A stretch of 64,000 nt of DNA from Rhynchopus sp. YZ270_cl-10 (GCA_964035575.1 OZ037846.1:1205501-1269500), one strand, 5' to 3'. Shown: positions 50,846 to 61,090, counted from the stretch's first letter. The notes: a model not told the origin generated them from the letters alone. Program-made: numbers and translations.

Positions 50846-51911
50846 TTTTTTTGCAATTTTTGGGAAAAGTTCAAAAATCCCAGCTAAAAATGGTCGGGAA
50901 TGTTCTGCCGGGATTTTTGGACGATTCGTTTTTCCCGGACAAAAAACCCACACAAATTATAAAGTGACACCCCCTTGTGTCAAGGACATGTCAACGACAT
51001 GTCAATCTAGGCCCCCTCCGGAACACCAAGCGAGCGGAAAAAGGGTGTACACTCTTTGGTTGTAAAAGGTGCGTGCGTACTGGGCAGCTTGACGCCACAG
51101 TTCCCGGACCCGCTAGCGCGTGCCGCTCACAATAAAACAGCAAATTGGCTTGTGCCTGTGCGAACTGGCTTTTCAGGTCGAAAACGGCCTCTAAAATAGG
51201 TGCTTTTGGGGACTCATACATGTGTATGACCAAAAACCAAGTGGCCTGAAGTGTGATCTGTCCCTAGTACCCAAGTAGAGCAAATCCCAAAAAACCAATT
51301 AGCGAAGGACTTTTACACCATTGACCACAGATTTCATGTTATTTTACAGGTTTTTCGATGCACGTTTGTGAACTGGGAAGCATGCCACCAGTGATAAAAT
51401 TTTACAACGAAAAAATGGCCAAAGGTAAAGAAATTTTATGGTGTACCTCCGCGAGCGCAGCGAGCGGAAAAATTTTTACGGTGTACCTCCGCGAGCGAAG
51501 CGAGCGGTAAATTTTTTGCGCCCATTCTTTTGAAAATGTGTCAGTAGGGTAACCAGGGGGTGATAACAAATATCTACTCCACTAATCGGGTCGAGAAAAA
51601 ATGTCGTGAATTCGAGAGGGTTGTCATTTGGTTCAAAACGACACAACATATCCACAGAAAAGTTTTTGATTTTGTCCCTACACACTCCACAAAAATCCGG
51701 TGCGATCAACGAAAAATTCTTTTTCTGATTTCGTTTCTTTCTTTTTCAGACTAGCTTAAACTCAGATGACAGTTTTTATTTTTGGGATTGCAATCAGCGG
51801 ATCGAATTGAGTTAAATGCGGGGTCGTAGGGTCAAAAATTTGCATCTGTGGTTTATTAAGTGAACGAGGCCCAGAGTATACGCCTAACGAGATCTTGGCT
51901 GATATGTGAAC
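50846..51911. other. Intergenic, no gene seen
   Basis: AT-rich DNA with two more GTGTACCTCCGCGAGCG hairpins (51432-51510) and a CTCCACTAATC phrase at 51574 shared with 48396. No gene is supported. Confidence 0.5.
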
Positions 51912-53044
51912 CTGTACTGTACTGTACTGTACTGTACTGTACTGTACTGTACTGTACTGTACTGTACTGTACTGTACTGTACTGTACTGTACTGTACTGT
52001 ACTGTACTGTACTGTACTGTACTGTACTGTACTGTACTGTACTGTACTGTACTGTACTGTACTGTACTGTACTGTACTGTACTGTACTGTACTGTACTGT
52101 ACTGTACTGTACTGTACTGTACTGTACTGTACTGTACTGTACTGTACTGTACTGTACTGTACTGTACTGTACTGTACTGTACTGTACTGTACTGTACTGT
52201 ACTGTACTGTACTGTACTGTACTGTACTGTACTGTACTGTACTGTACTGTACTGTACTGTACTGTACTGTACTGTACTGTACTGTACTGTACTGTACTGT
52301 ACTGTACTGTACTGTACTGTACTGTACTGTACTGTACTGTACTGTACTGTACTGTACTGTACTGTACTGGGTACTGGGTACTGGGTACTGGGTACTGGGT
52401 ACTGGGTACTGGGTACTGGGTACTGGGTACTGGGTACTGGGTACTGGGTACTGGGTACTGGGTACTGGGTACTGGGTACTGGGTACTGGGTACTGGGTAC
52501 TGGGTACTGGGTACTGGGTACTGGGTACTGGGTACTGGGTACTGGGTACTGGGTACTGGGTACTGGGTACTGGGTACTGGGTACTGGGTACTGGGTACTG
52601 GGTACTGGGTACTGGGTACTGGGTACTGGGTACTGGGTACTGGGTACTGGGTACTGGGTACTGGGTACTGGGTACTGGGTACTGGGTACTGGGTACTGGG
52701 TACTGGGTACTGGGTACTGGGTACTGGGTACTGGGTACTACTGGGTACTACTGGGTACTACTGGGTACTACTGGGTACTACTGGGTACTACTGGGTACTA
52801 CTGGGTACTACTGGGTACTACTGGGTACTACTGGGTACTACTGGGTACTACTGGGTACTACTGGGTACTACTGTGTACTACTGTGTACTACTGTGTACTA
52901 CTGTGTACTACTGTGTACTACTGTGTACTACTGTGTACTACTGTGTACTACTGTGTACTACTGTGTACTACTGTGTACTACTGTGTACTACTGTGTACTA
53001 CTGTGTACTACTGTGTACTACTGTGTACTACTGTGTACTGTGTA
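51912..53044. repeat. 1.13-kb composite satellite of four successive unit types
   Basis: In order: (CTGTA)n to about 52369 (~91 units), (CTGGGTA)n to about 52737 (~53), (CTACTGGGTA)n to about 52870 (~13), (CTACTGTGTA)n to 53044 (~17). The blocks meet with sharp borders and are almost error-free internally. They are open in several frames only because of the repeat. Confidence 0.98.
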
Positions 53045-53965
53045 AAAACCATAGGGGGGACCCTATGGATTTTTGGATTTTGAACTGAAAATTTTGGAGC
53101 ATAAATTTGGAGAACAAAATTACTATGTCCGAGTTTGAGGCCCAAAAATTCCATTAAAGCAAGAATTTTTAACTTTTGAGTATCTGTGGTACTCTCATAT
53201 TTTTTCCTAACTCGCACAAAATTTCTAAAAACGGTGTTAATTTTTTGTTTTTTGGTGCTTTCGGAAGTCGGTCAACGACCTGTCAGCGACGTGTCACGAC
53301 CTGTCGGCGACCTGTCAATATCAGGGGGTGTGTGTATAGAGTCCCTGTGTCAGCGACCTGTCAATATCAACGTCCCGGAGCACCATTTTTGTTTTTTTAT
53401 TTTGTTTATCACCTTCAGTATTGGGGATGAGGGGCTGGGTATGGGGCATCAAAACACAGTCCACCTATTCAATCTACCCCAACAGTGTACGAGCGTTCCT
53501 TGGGAACGTTCCACGCCTCTCTCTGTGTTTTTGATGTCCCTCTGATTGAAAAGTTTTCGTGCCTATGGTTGGCGTGGCTGAAGGGGGGCACCTTCAAGGG
53601 TGATGCGCACTTTTTCCGCCCATTCAGCCACCAACTATTTTTTTTTTTCTGTTGTTGTTTTTCCACTTTTTTGTATTTTCTTTTTTCCACTGTATCGTGG
53701 TTGTGTCAATCCCTCAATGTTTGTCATATTCGGACAGCCGTTTGAGTTCCACTTGAGAGACACGACCAGCCACGACCGCTGCTTCATCGCCTGCCCCTTA
53801 TTTTTTGGTGTGTGCTATGGGATGCGTTTCAACTTTTCAACCTCTTCCTCACGTATGCATCGCGATAATAATTCCCCCCCGTTTTTAGAATCAACAGAGA
53901 CTGTACGTTAACATTTTGTTAACGTTGCCATCAAAAGCAAAATTCGCGCAAAGTTCGCCCGGTGC
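53045..53965. other. Intergenic, no gene seen
   Basis: AT-rich DNA with a cluster of CGACCTGTCA repeats (53275-53370) and pyrimidine runs. No gene is supported. Confidence 0.5.
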
Positions 53966-54271
53966 TTCACGAAGATGCGGGGTGGAGCTCAGAATGGAAC
54001 AAAAGTTATCTCCTGACCCAACCCTTTGTCTCCCCCTTCCCCTCTCCACTGTCATAGCAAAGCCCATCGATCATGCAACTGAACCCACCCCCTTTTATTC
54101 CTTATAATGACGTCATATGAGGCATCCTCAGCACCAATGTTCTAATCGCGACACATAGATTCCGTGTGGTTTTGCCTGCTATTTTGGTGGTGTTCAAATA
54201 CCACCAAAAACTCCTCCAAAGTGCACCAAATTTCAGGGAAAACCAGATGGTTGATTGTGGGGCGTACTAGG
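53966..54271 (+). promoter_or_regulatory. ~306-bp repeat with a CRE palindrome upstream of copy 3
   Basis: Direct repeat, first copy, of 57763-58069. It carries CTTATAATGACGTCATATGA (TGACGTCA at 54109-54116, the full ATF/CREB-type palindrome, with a TATAAT just before it) and a hairpin around TTTTGGTGG/CCACCAAAA. It ends 132 bp before the start codon of membrane-protein copy 3, a plausible promoter position. Promoter activity is inferred. Confidence 0.5.
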
Positions 54272-54402
54272 TACCACCCACCCTCTGCACTCAACCTCAA
54301 GACAAGAGCACAAAGAGGAAAAAAAGGAACACCTTCCACCATCAACACAGATATAACTACAAACGTTTCTCTCTCCCCCTCATCTCCTCATCCCTTCCCC
54401 CA

Positions 54403-56919
54403 ATGCAGTCACCCCCAGAGATGGCAGGGGAGGAGGCGCTGTTTATAGAGCAGAACCACGACATCCAGGGTAACGTCAGCAGCACTGTAGTAAACTGCAC
54501 TGCCAACAGCAACTACATGGCACCGCAGGCAGGAAGCGATGTGCTGGCAGACAACCAAGAAGGGCTTGACGTGCACGAGTTGAGGAGAATGTTTGAGAAG
54601 CAGCAGGAAGGGAAGACGACACGGGTCATCAACATTGGCGCGATTGTTGCGCTTCTCCTTTCCATGCTTCTTTGGTTCGTTATCGAAGCGGCCTGGGTGA
54701 TGCAGGCGCCGAACGATGCCTGGCGTACTGGGGCCTCTGTTGCAGGCAGCATGGTTGCTATTCTTGGCGTTCTTTCCCTCATGGCTACCTTCGCAGTGAG
54801 GCTGCACTCTGGTAAAACGTCCACTTTCTTGAAGGTTGTTGTGCACAGTGGCAACGGGGTGCTTCTCTGTGGGATTGTCGTGTGGGCCATCGGGAAATAC
54901 GCGATAATTCTGGGTGAGGAAGTCGACGAGGAAATCAATTATCGACCCAGCTTCGTCACGGGACAGGTCATTGGAGTCTTCTTTTTGGAGTGTGCTCTGT
55001 GGCTTGCAGTGGGAGGTTTTATGCATGAGTGGAGGACCTGGCCTGCTGCATCGTCGTTGTTGGCGCAGCTTGGGTTGGTGGTGTTCTTCGCTTTCGCTGG
55101 GGCAGTGGGGAGCTTGCAGATTGTGTACGGCTACTCATCAGCGGGTCTGTCAGTGCGTCGCATTGGTGGTGGCTGTGTTGCAGGGGCAGCTTTGATGCTT
55201 GCAATCCTCTCTGGTATGATGTGCGCGTCTTCGTACAGGTTTGCGAAGTCGGTGGCGGTCTTCTCAGGGATGGGGGTGAACGGAGTGATTGTCTACGCCA
55301 TTGGCCAGGGGCTGTGTATGAACGACCTCTGGATGGTTTACCCGCTTGCCATCAAAACCATGTTTGGCGGTGAGCTTGTCACTGCAATCCTCTTCGTCTT
55401 CGCAGGCATGCTCATCACCGTGGCTGCCCTCAGGACTCCACTTGAAGCGCTGCAGACCAAAACCTCAGTACCCAAAGTGCATATGATTGAAGGGAAGCTC
55501 TACATCATTCGGAATGGAGTTCCGGTGGCGTGTCGGAACCAAGTGCAGCAAGGCAACCAAGTGCCGATGGCAACGGAACAAGAAGGGAAGATTACGCGGG
55601 TCATCAACATTGGCGCGATTGTTGCGCTTCTCCTTTCCATGCTTCTTTGGTTCGTTATTGAAGCGGCCTGGGTGTTGCAGGCTCCTGATCTCTCTGACTG
55701 GAGTTTTCAGGCCTCCGTTGCAGGCAGCACGGTTGCTATTCTTGGCGTTCTTTTCCTCATGGCTACCTTCGCAGTGAGGCTGCACTCTGGTAAAACCTCC
55801 ACTTTCCTGAAGGTTATTGCACACAGCAGCAACGGGGTGATTCTCTGTGGGATTGTCGTGTGGGCCATCGGAAAAGAGTGGATTTCTCAGTCTGATGCAC
55901 TCAGCGGGAACTCTGACAGGGCGGTCTTCGTCACGGGGCAGGTCATTGGAGTCTTCTTCTTGGAGTGTGCTCTGTGGCTTGCAGTGGGAGGTTTTGTGCA
56001 TGAGTGGAGGACCTGGCCTGCTGCATCGTCGTTGTTGGCGCAGCTTGGGTTGGTGATGTTCTTCCTTCTCGCTGGGGCGGTGGGGGGCCTGGATGTGGAA
56101 TCAACACTGTATATGGAGTTCGGCAACTTATCATCGGGTCTGTCAGTGCGCCGCGTTGGTGGTGGCTGTGTTGCAGGGGCAGCTTTGATGCTTGCAATCC
56201 TCTCTGGTGTGATGTGCGCGTCTTCGTACAGGTTTGCGAAGTCGGTGGCGGTCCTCTCAGGGATGGGGGTGAACGGAGTGTTTGTCTACGCTCTGGGGCA
56301 GGGGATGTACATGAACGACCTCTGGATGGTTTACCCGCTTGCCTTCAAAACCATGTTTGGTGGTGAGCTTGTCACTGCAATCCTCTTCGTCTTCGCAGGC
56401 ATGCTCATCACCGTGGCTGCCCTCAGGACTCCACTCGAAGCGCTGCAGACCCGAGCATCAGAAGAGTGTCAGGTGGAGAGGGGTGGTGGAGGTGGTGGGG
56501 TGCCGAACCAAGTGTTGCCGCAACAACGGGGGGAGCCGAACCAAGCAGTGCTGCAGCAGGAGAAGAGCTTGCAGCAACAGACGATGTTGCACCAACAGAT
56601 GCAGCTGCAAACACAGATGCAGATGCAGCAGCAGCAGCAGCAAATACAGATGCAATTGCAGCAGCTGCAGCAACAGATGCAGATGCAGCAACAGCAGATG
56701 CAAATGCACCAACAGCAGCAACAGCAGTACATGACCCAGCAGACGTACCCATCACCACAGCAGCAGCGTCAAGTCAAGACCATGGCCCCGCCCGGGCCCC
56801 GTGCAGCATCTCAGTCCCACAGCTCCCCAGGTGGTGTTGTCGTGGAAGGTCCGACAGATGGTGCCAGTGCAGGGATTGAGGAGCAGTACAATGAGGGTGA
56901 CTGGTTGCTCACGGAGTAG
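54403..56919 (+). CDS. Large polytopic membrane protein with Q-rich tail, copy 3
   Basis: 838 residues, closest to copy 2, with the same tandem pair of eight-helix modules (starting about residues 66 and 388). Differences: a shorter N-terminus (the stretch between NSNYMAP and QAGSDV is missing), a shorter linker between modules without the Gly run, an ESTLYMEFGNLS loop variant, an extra Gln/Met stretch in the tail, and a different end (EEQYNEGDWLLTE). The loops between helices vary more than the helices in all three copies. The leader from about 54310 matches copy 2, including the CT tract and AATGCAG. Function is unknown; helix number and Q-rich tail are seen directly. Confidence 0.8.
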   Translation: MQSPPEMAGEEALFIEQNHDIQGNVSSTVVNCTANSNYMAPQAGSDVLADNQEGLDVHELRRMFEKQQEGKTTRVINIGAIVALLLSMLLWFVIEAAWVMQAPNDAWRTGASVAGSMVAILGVLSLMATFAVRLHSGKTSTFLKVVVHSGNGVLLCGIVVWAIGKYAIILGEEVDEEINYRPSFVTGQVIGVFFLECALWLAVGGFMHEWRTWPAASSLLAQLGLVVFFAFAGAVGSLQIVYGYSSAGLSVRRIGGGCVAGAALMLAILSGMMCASSYRFAKSVAVFSGMGVNGVIVYAIGQGLCMNDLWMVYPLAIKTMFGGELVTAILFVFAGMLITVAALRTPLEALQTKTSVPKVHMIEGKLYIIRNGVPVACRNQVQQGNQVPMATEQEGKITRVINIGAIVALLLSMLLWFVIEAAWVLQAPDLSDWSFQASVAGSTVAILGVLFLMATFAVRLHSGKTSTFLKVIAHSSNGVILCGIVVWAIGKEWISQSDALSGNSDRAVFVTGQVIGVFFLECALWLAVGGFVHEWRTWPAASSLLAQLGLVMFFLLAGAVGGLDVESTLYMEFGNLSSGLSVRRVGGGCVAGAALMLAILSGVMCASSYRFAKSVAVLSGMGVNGVFVYALGQGMYMNDLWMVYPLAFKTMFGGELVTAILFVFAGMLITVAALRTPLEALQTRASEECQVERGGGGGGVPNQVLPQQRGEPNQAVLQQEKSLQQQTMLHQQMQLQTQMQMQQQQQQIQMQLQQLQQQMQMQQQQMQMHQQQQQQYMTQQTYPSPQQQRQVKTMAPPGPRAASQSHSSPGGVVVEGPTDGASAGIEEQYNEGDWLLTE

Positions 56920-57762
56920 AAGGTTTATTAGGAGTCATCCTTGGGTGGCGACACTGATACAAAACAAGTTTTCAAACAAAAATATAAGGAAAAAATGTGA
57001 CACGAAAATAAGGGGGTCATGACACCCTCTGCTTTTTTAGGGCAGACATGCCAAGTCACCCATCGAGGTGATCAAAAATGTCCCAACCCCTCCCCCCGCT
57101 TTTTAAGGTGACTAGGTTTAGGGGCATCTTTGGGGGTTTTTTTATATATCAACAATTTTCTTTTCCATTTTTTGTTCCAAAAGTTGTTGTGCGTGGGCAC
57201 CTTGCAAAGCCCATCCCCTCTTTTGAATTTTATTTCTACTGAGCTGCGTTTTAGCACGTTTCAACTACTCTTTTTTTCGTTGTGCTCAGGTAGCTACGTG
57301 CCGTGAAGGCAATCGTGTACTAGCTAATACAGAAAGTATCCGTCAAGGCTGTCCTTACAGACGCATGCCAAAGCGGCCACGTGGGTGTGGACTTAAGATT
57401 GAAGTTTCATCATTGTAGCCCAGGGGGTTCCCGGCTCCCGGCGAGGTCTCTTCCGATCCGCAATACAAGTTCCTAGGGGGGCCTCGTGTCTTCACTGGCT
57501 CGGGCTCCAGTGGGTTCCTCCACACATGTAGTGTGCCTGCCTTCAGCACCCAGGGTAGCATACCCAGCACTTTTTACCCTCAGGCAGACCTTCATAGAGT
57601 TTCAGGAGGAGTGCCACTAAAAGGGCCCCGGATGCAATTTAACGTCCAGCCTAAGACGACTATTTTGCTTTATTTTTTATTTTTTTGTCCATAAAGTTCA
57701 AGTTGATCAGAAACAACGAGAAACTATGAGCACAACCCCCCTCAAAACCCTCCCCTCTTTGT
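56920..57762. other. 3' flank of copy 3 and intergenic DNA
   Basis: 56929-56980 is an LINE-tail-like module straight after the stop (GGAGTCATCCTTGGGTGGCG, then ACTGATAC and CAAGTTTTC). 56995-57132 is the conserved family 3' flank. A third copy of the AAAGTTGTTGTGCGTGGGC repeat lies near 57180. 57290-57650 has gene-like composition but no recognised product. Confidence 0.55.
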
Positions 57763-58069
57763 TTCACGAAGATGCGGGGTGGAGCTTAGAAAAAGAAAAA
57801 AGCCTGATCTCCTGACCCAACCCTTTGTCTCCCCCTTCCCCTCTCCACTGTCATAGCAAAGCCCATCGATCATGCAACTGAACCCACCCCCTTTTATTCC
57901 TTATAATGACGTCATATGAGGCATCCTCAGCACCAATGTTCTAATCGCGACACATAGATTCCGTGTGGTTTTGCCTGCTATTTTGGTGGTGTTCAAATAC
58001 CACCAAAACTCCTCCAAAGTGCACCAAATTTCAGGCAAAACCAGATGGTTGATTGTGGGGCATACTAGG
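57763..58069 (+). promoter_or_regulatory. Second copy of the CRE-bearing ~306-bp repeat
   Basis: Nearly identical to 53966-54271, with TGACGTCA at 57907-57914. In this copy the hairpin arms TGGTTTTGCCTG and CAGGCAAAACCA are perfect. It lies 653 bp before the VWA gene and 844 bp after copy 3. Confidence 0.45.
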
Positions 58070-58721
58070 AGCAGAGGTGTAGTTATAGACCACCTGCGGG
58101 ACAGCCTAGACGCCTGGGTGGGCACAGCAGGGACATCACTGCTGGCGTCGTCGTCGTCATCCACCAGGCCATCGTCATCTAGTGCAGGACCGTCAGCATC
58201 CACAGGAACGTCAGCATCCCGTGGGAGGCTTCAACAATGAAATACCACTACTCTTATCGTCGCTTTACCTATCCAATGATGGGGCCGTACCAACACCCAT
58301 TGCCACATGCTTTCACACCAGTTCCCCATCATACCACATTTCATTTCAACCAATTTTCCTGCCCAGGAAACTTAATTGATGCCATCTTGTTTCTTTTTTT
58401 TTTTTTGGGTACATTTACATAGTGCACCTTGTTATAACCTTCAGTAGAGATAAGTATGATGTGGCTGAAGGGGAGGGTGCTATTTTTGGGCCATTTTCTG
58501 ATATTTTCTGCTATTTTTGGGGTCGTCATGGGTCAGCCACACCAATTTCTAAGTGTTTGAAATAATTTCTTTTTTGATAAATTGTTGGAGTAGTGTAGTT
58601 GCCTCGGTTGTGCAATCTCCACTGTCAGTTTTTGTACGCCATCCACATATCACCACAGACCTACCTCTCCTCCCCCAGCCTCGGGGCCCTCCTGCCCCCT
58701 CCCAAAAATTCTTCTTTAAAT
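58070..58721. other. Leader of the VWA gene
   Basis: It contains the phrase TTCTGCTATTTTTGGGGTCG (58497) shared with 29830, and a ~60-bp dispersed repeat (58571-58632, GATAAATTGTTGGAGTAGTG...) whose reverse copy lies at 5392-5456. From 58655 it is pyrimidine-rich up to the start codon. Confidence 0.5.
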
Positions 58722-60719
58722 ATGGCCGGGTTTTCATTTCTTGTACTTCTGTTGCTCCTCCCGTTGACAGGGTCCACTTCTTTGGAGGATATCATCGAAC
58801 GCAAGGAGACTGCGCTGCGGAGTATGGTCTCTGCGTACGAAGGGCTACATAGGGACCGATGTAGTACCACATGCGACGATTTCTGTACCATTCCTGCCTG
58901 CGGAACGAGGTTTGATGAGGATACGACGAAGACGCACTCGTTTCCCTGCAATTCCGAGGCAGGGAGCACCATGTGTACTGCAGAGGACTGCGACGGGGCG
59001 TATCGCAGTGAAGAGGCCACGGTGCTCCGCATCGCCCCTGGAGTGGATTTCCGCAGCACAGAGCTTGCCGACGACGTCTGTGCCTCGAACTCCATGCTCC
59101 CCACCTTCCAACGCAACAAAGCGACCTACGCACTCAACGCCTATCAATACGTCAGCCACCGCTCTGGAACGCTCCGCATGCACCCTGCAATCCCTCAAGA
59201 ACGCTCTAACGGCTCCTGCTCTTCTTATGACCCTAGAATTCGGCCGTGGTACGTCGCCGCCGCATCTGGGCCAAAAGATGTCATATTAATCCTCGATGTA
59301 TCCGGAACAATGGGAGCGCTTCATGGAGGGTTATCAAAAATGACCAGATTAGATGCCGTGAAGTCTGCGGCAAAGGCGGTGTTGGAAACCCTGACGAACA
59401 GTGATTATGTGACTGTCGTGACGTTTGCAAATGAGGCTCTGGCGATTGGCGGAGAGGTCATGCTTCAAGCTACAGAAGCGAATATCAAAACGCTTCAAAT
59501 CGCGGTGGATGCGATGGTTGCGGAAGGTGCAACAAACTTTTCTGCAGGGTTTTTAACAGCATTTGATGTATTGGAGAGGTCTGTTGAAAGGGAATTAACG
59601 GCAGACTGCTCTCGCGCAATACTTTTTTTAACAGATGGCTACAACACCGCAGACTCAAACCCTCTTACAGTTATTGCACAACGCCAAGCAAAACGACCCG
59701 AAAAGGTCCGCATCTTCACCTACTCTATGGGAACCGAAGCGGACCACGCCCTACCACAACAAATTGCCTGCGACAACGGAGGAATCTGGGCTCTGATGTC
59801 AAATGGCGAGGACCCTCTCACGCATATGTCTCGATACTACCAATACCTAGCCGCAGGTGTGCACAGTGGGTTGCCTAGGTGGACCACACCGTATGAGGAT
59901 GCCTTCGGCTTGGGGACGTTAGTGACCGTCGCCGCCGCTGCGTATGACCGTTCTGGGAGTGTTCCGGTTTTCATTGGGGTGGTGGGGATTGACGTTCGTC
60001 TCAGCGAGCTGGACAGCCACAACGACTATGCTGCGGTGGTCTCAGCTCTCATTGCACGCAGCCGGGTCTGCACCCCGGTGGTCCTTGAGGACTGTGATGT
60101 GCAGCGTCTTCGTGGAAGCAATGCCTGCAAAGACCGGCCAACGTGCCCCGGAGTTGTCGTCTCTGACTGTAACCTAGGGAGAACCCTGCCAAAGTTGCTC
60201 TGTCAGGAGCTGTCTGAGGCGACGCGTCTGCCGGTGGAGGAGGGGGAGGCGGGGCGGAGCTTTTCAGATGTGAGCTGCTGTGGGTGTGGTGGGGGTGGGG
60301 TTGGGGTGGTGGTGGTGGTGGTGTTGGTGGCGTTTGGGGTGCTGGTGGTGGTTGTGGTGGTGGTGGTGTGGTGGAGACGCCGGCAGCAGCGGAGCACCCC
60401 CTTCCGGCATGAGGACAACGCAGCCTCGCCACAGGCCGCCTTCCTCCAAGAGTCCAATCTGGGAGCAAACTTCCGCCCCCCACCCCTCGCTCCGTCTCAC
60501 ATCGAGGCGCCCCTCATGCACGAACCCACAGCACCTCCCGCTCCCGCACCCATGCCAGCACCCCTCCCAGTACAGCATCATCAGCCTCATGGAATCCGTC
60601 AACATCAGGCACACCATCAGGCGCACCAAGCACCCCACCCAGCGGGCCGAGGCGGCGCCAGAGCACCACCTGCTGCATTAGCCTATTCCCGACAGCTGCT
60701 TGGGGAGGGTGAACTCTAG
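58722..60719 (+). CDS. VWA/Cache single-pass membrane protein, calcium-channel alpha2-delta-like
   Basis: 665 residues. Seen: signal peptide 1-19 (MAGFSFLVLLLLLPLTGSTS); Cys-rich region 47-120; DPRIRPWYVAAASGPKDV 170-187; VWA domain from about 186 with MIDAS residues D192-x-S194-x-T196, T271 and D305 (LFLTDGYN); a Cache-like strand VPVFIGVVGIDVRLSEL near 411-428; a Cys-rich juxtamembrane part; a Gly/Val-rich transmembrane helix about 525-550, then WWRRRQQR; and a Pro/His-rich cytosolic tail. The order VWA then Cache after RPWY matches animal alpha2-delta subunits and related protist proteins. A role with a calcium channel is inference; ligand sensing is equally possible. Start: the only Met that gives a signal peptide; upstream codons are pyrimidine-rich leader. 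No intron. Confidence 0.85.
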   Translation: MAGFSFLVLLLLLPLTGSTSLEDIIERKETALRSMVSAYEGLHRDRCSTTCDDFCTIPACGTRFDEDTTKTHSFPCNSEAGSTMCTAEDCDGAYRSEEATVLRIAPGVDFRSTELADDVCASNSMLPTFQRNKATYALNAYQYVSHRSGTLRMHPAIPQERSNGSCSSYDPRIRPWYVAAASGPKDVILILDVSGTMGALHGGLSKMTRLDAVKSAAKAVLETLTNSDYVTVVTFANEALAIGGEVMLQATEANIKTLQIAVDAMVAEGATNFSAGFLTAFDVLERSVERELTADCSRAILFLTDGYNTADSNPLTVIAQRQAKRPEKVRIFTYSMGTEADHALPQQIACDNGGIWALMSNGEDPLTHMSRYYQYLAAGVHSGLPRWTTPYEDAFGLGTLVTVAAAAYDRSGSVPVFIGVVGIDVRLSELDSHNDYAAVVSALIARSRVCTPVVLEDCDVQRLRGSNACKDRPTCPGVVVSDCNLGRTLPKLLCQELSEATRLPVEEGEAGRSFSDVSCCGCGGGGVGVVVVVVLVAFGVLVVVVVVVVWWRRRQQRSTPFRHEDNAASPQAAFLQESNLGANFRPPPLAPSHIEAPLMHEPTAPPAPAPMPAPLPVQHHQPHGIRQHQAHHQAHQAPHPAGRGGARAPPAALAYSRQLLGEGEL

Positions 60720-61090
60720 CGGGCTACTGTTCGGTGATAACATTGAGTATGGTGAAGGGGATTTGGGATTCAGGACAAGGGGTAGACCAGAGGAGGGCAC
60801 GCTCCCGAACCATAGTCAGGGGTCTTGTTGTGTGTAACGTTGGGCACAAAAGACCTAAATATGCATCACCACCAACCTTCAGGTCAGTGCAATGACTATA
60901 CAATGTTGTGCCTGGAAGAGTTGTGGGAGGTGACTGGCTGTATTTGTGAGAATATGCCCCAGCATAATACAGAATACACAATCACAATATGCTGTGTGTG
61001 ATGTGGATTTATTATGGACAATGTATCACAATACAGGAGTCTCTCATGGGAACGTTTCTTTTCATTTTTTTTTTTTTTGGGTGATGGGAA
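60720..61090. other. Downstream of the VWA gene, no gene seen
   Basis: Mixed composition, no repeats recognised, ending in a T-run and G-runs (61060-61105). Confidence 0.5.

Noticed and set aside
51860-53088. Long open frames of repeated YCTVL and GTGYWVL type over the satellite
   Set aside because: They arise only from the repeat unit; there is no leader, composition or homology of a gene.
53966-58069. LTR pair around membrane-protein copy 3
   Set aside because: The repeats lack TG...CA ends, primer-binding site and polypurine tract, and enclose a cellular-type gene with paralogues elsewhere.
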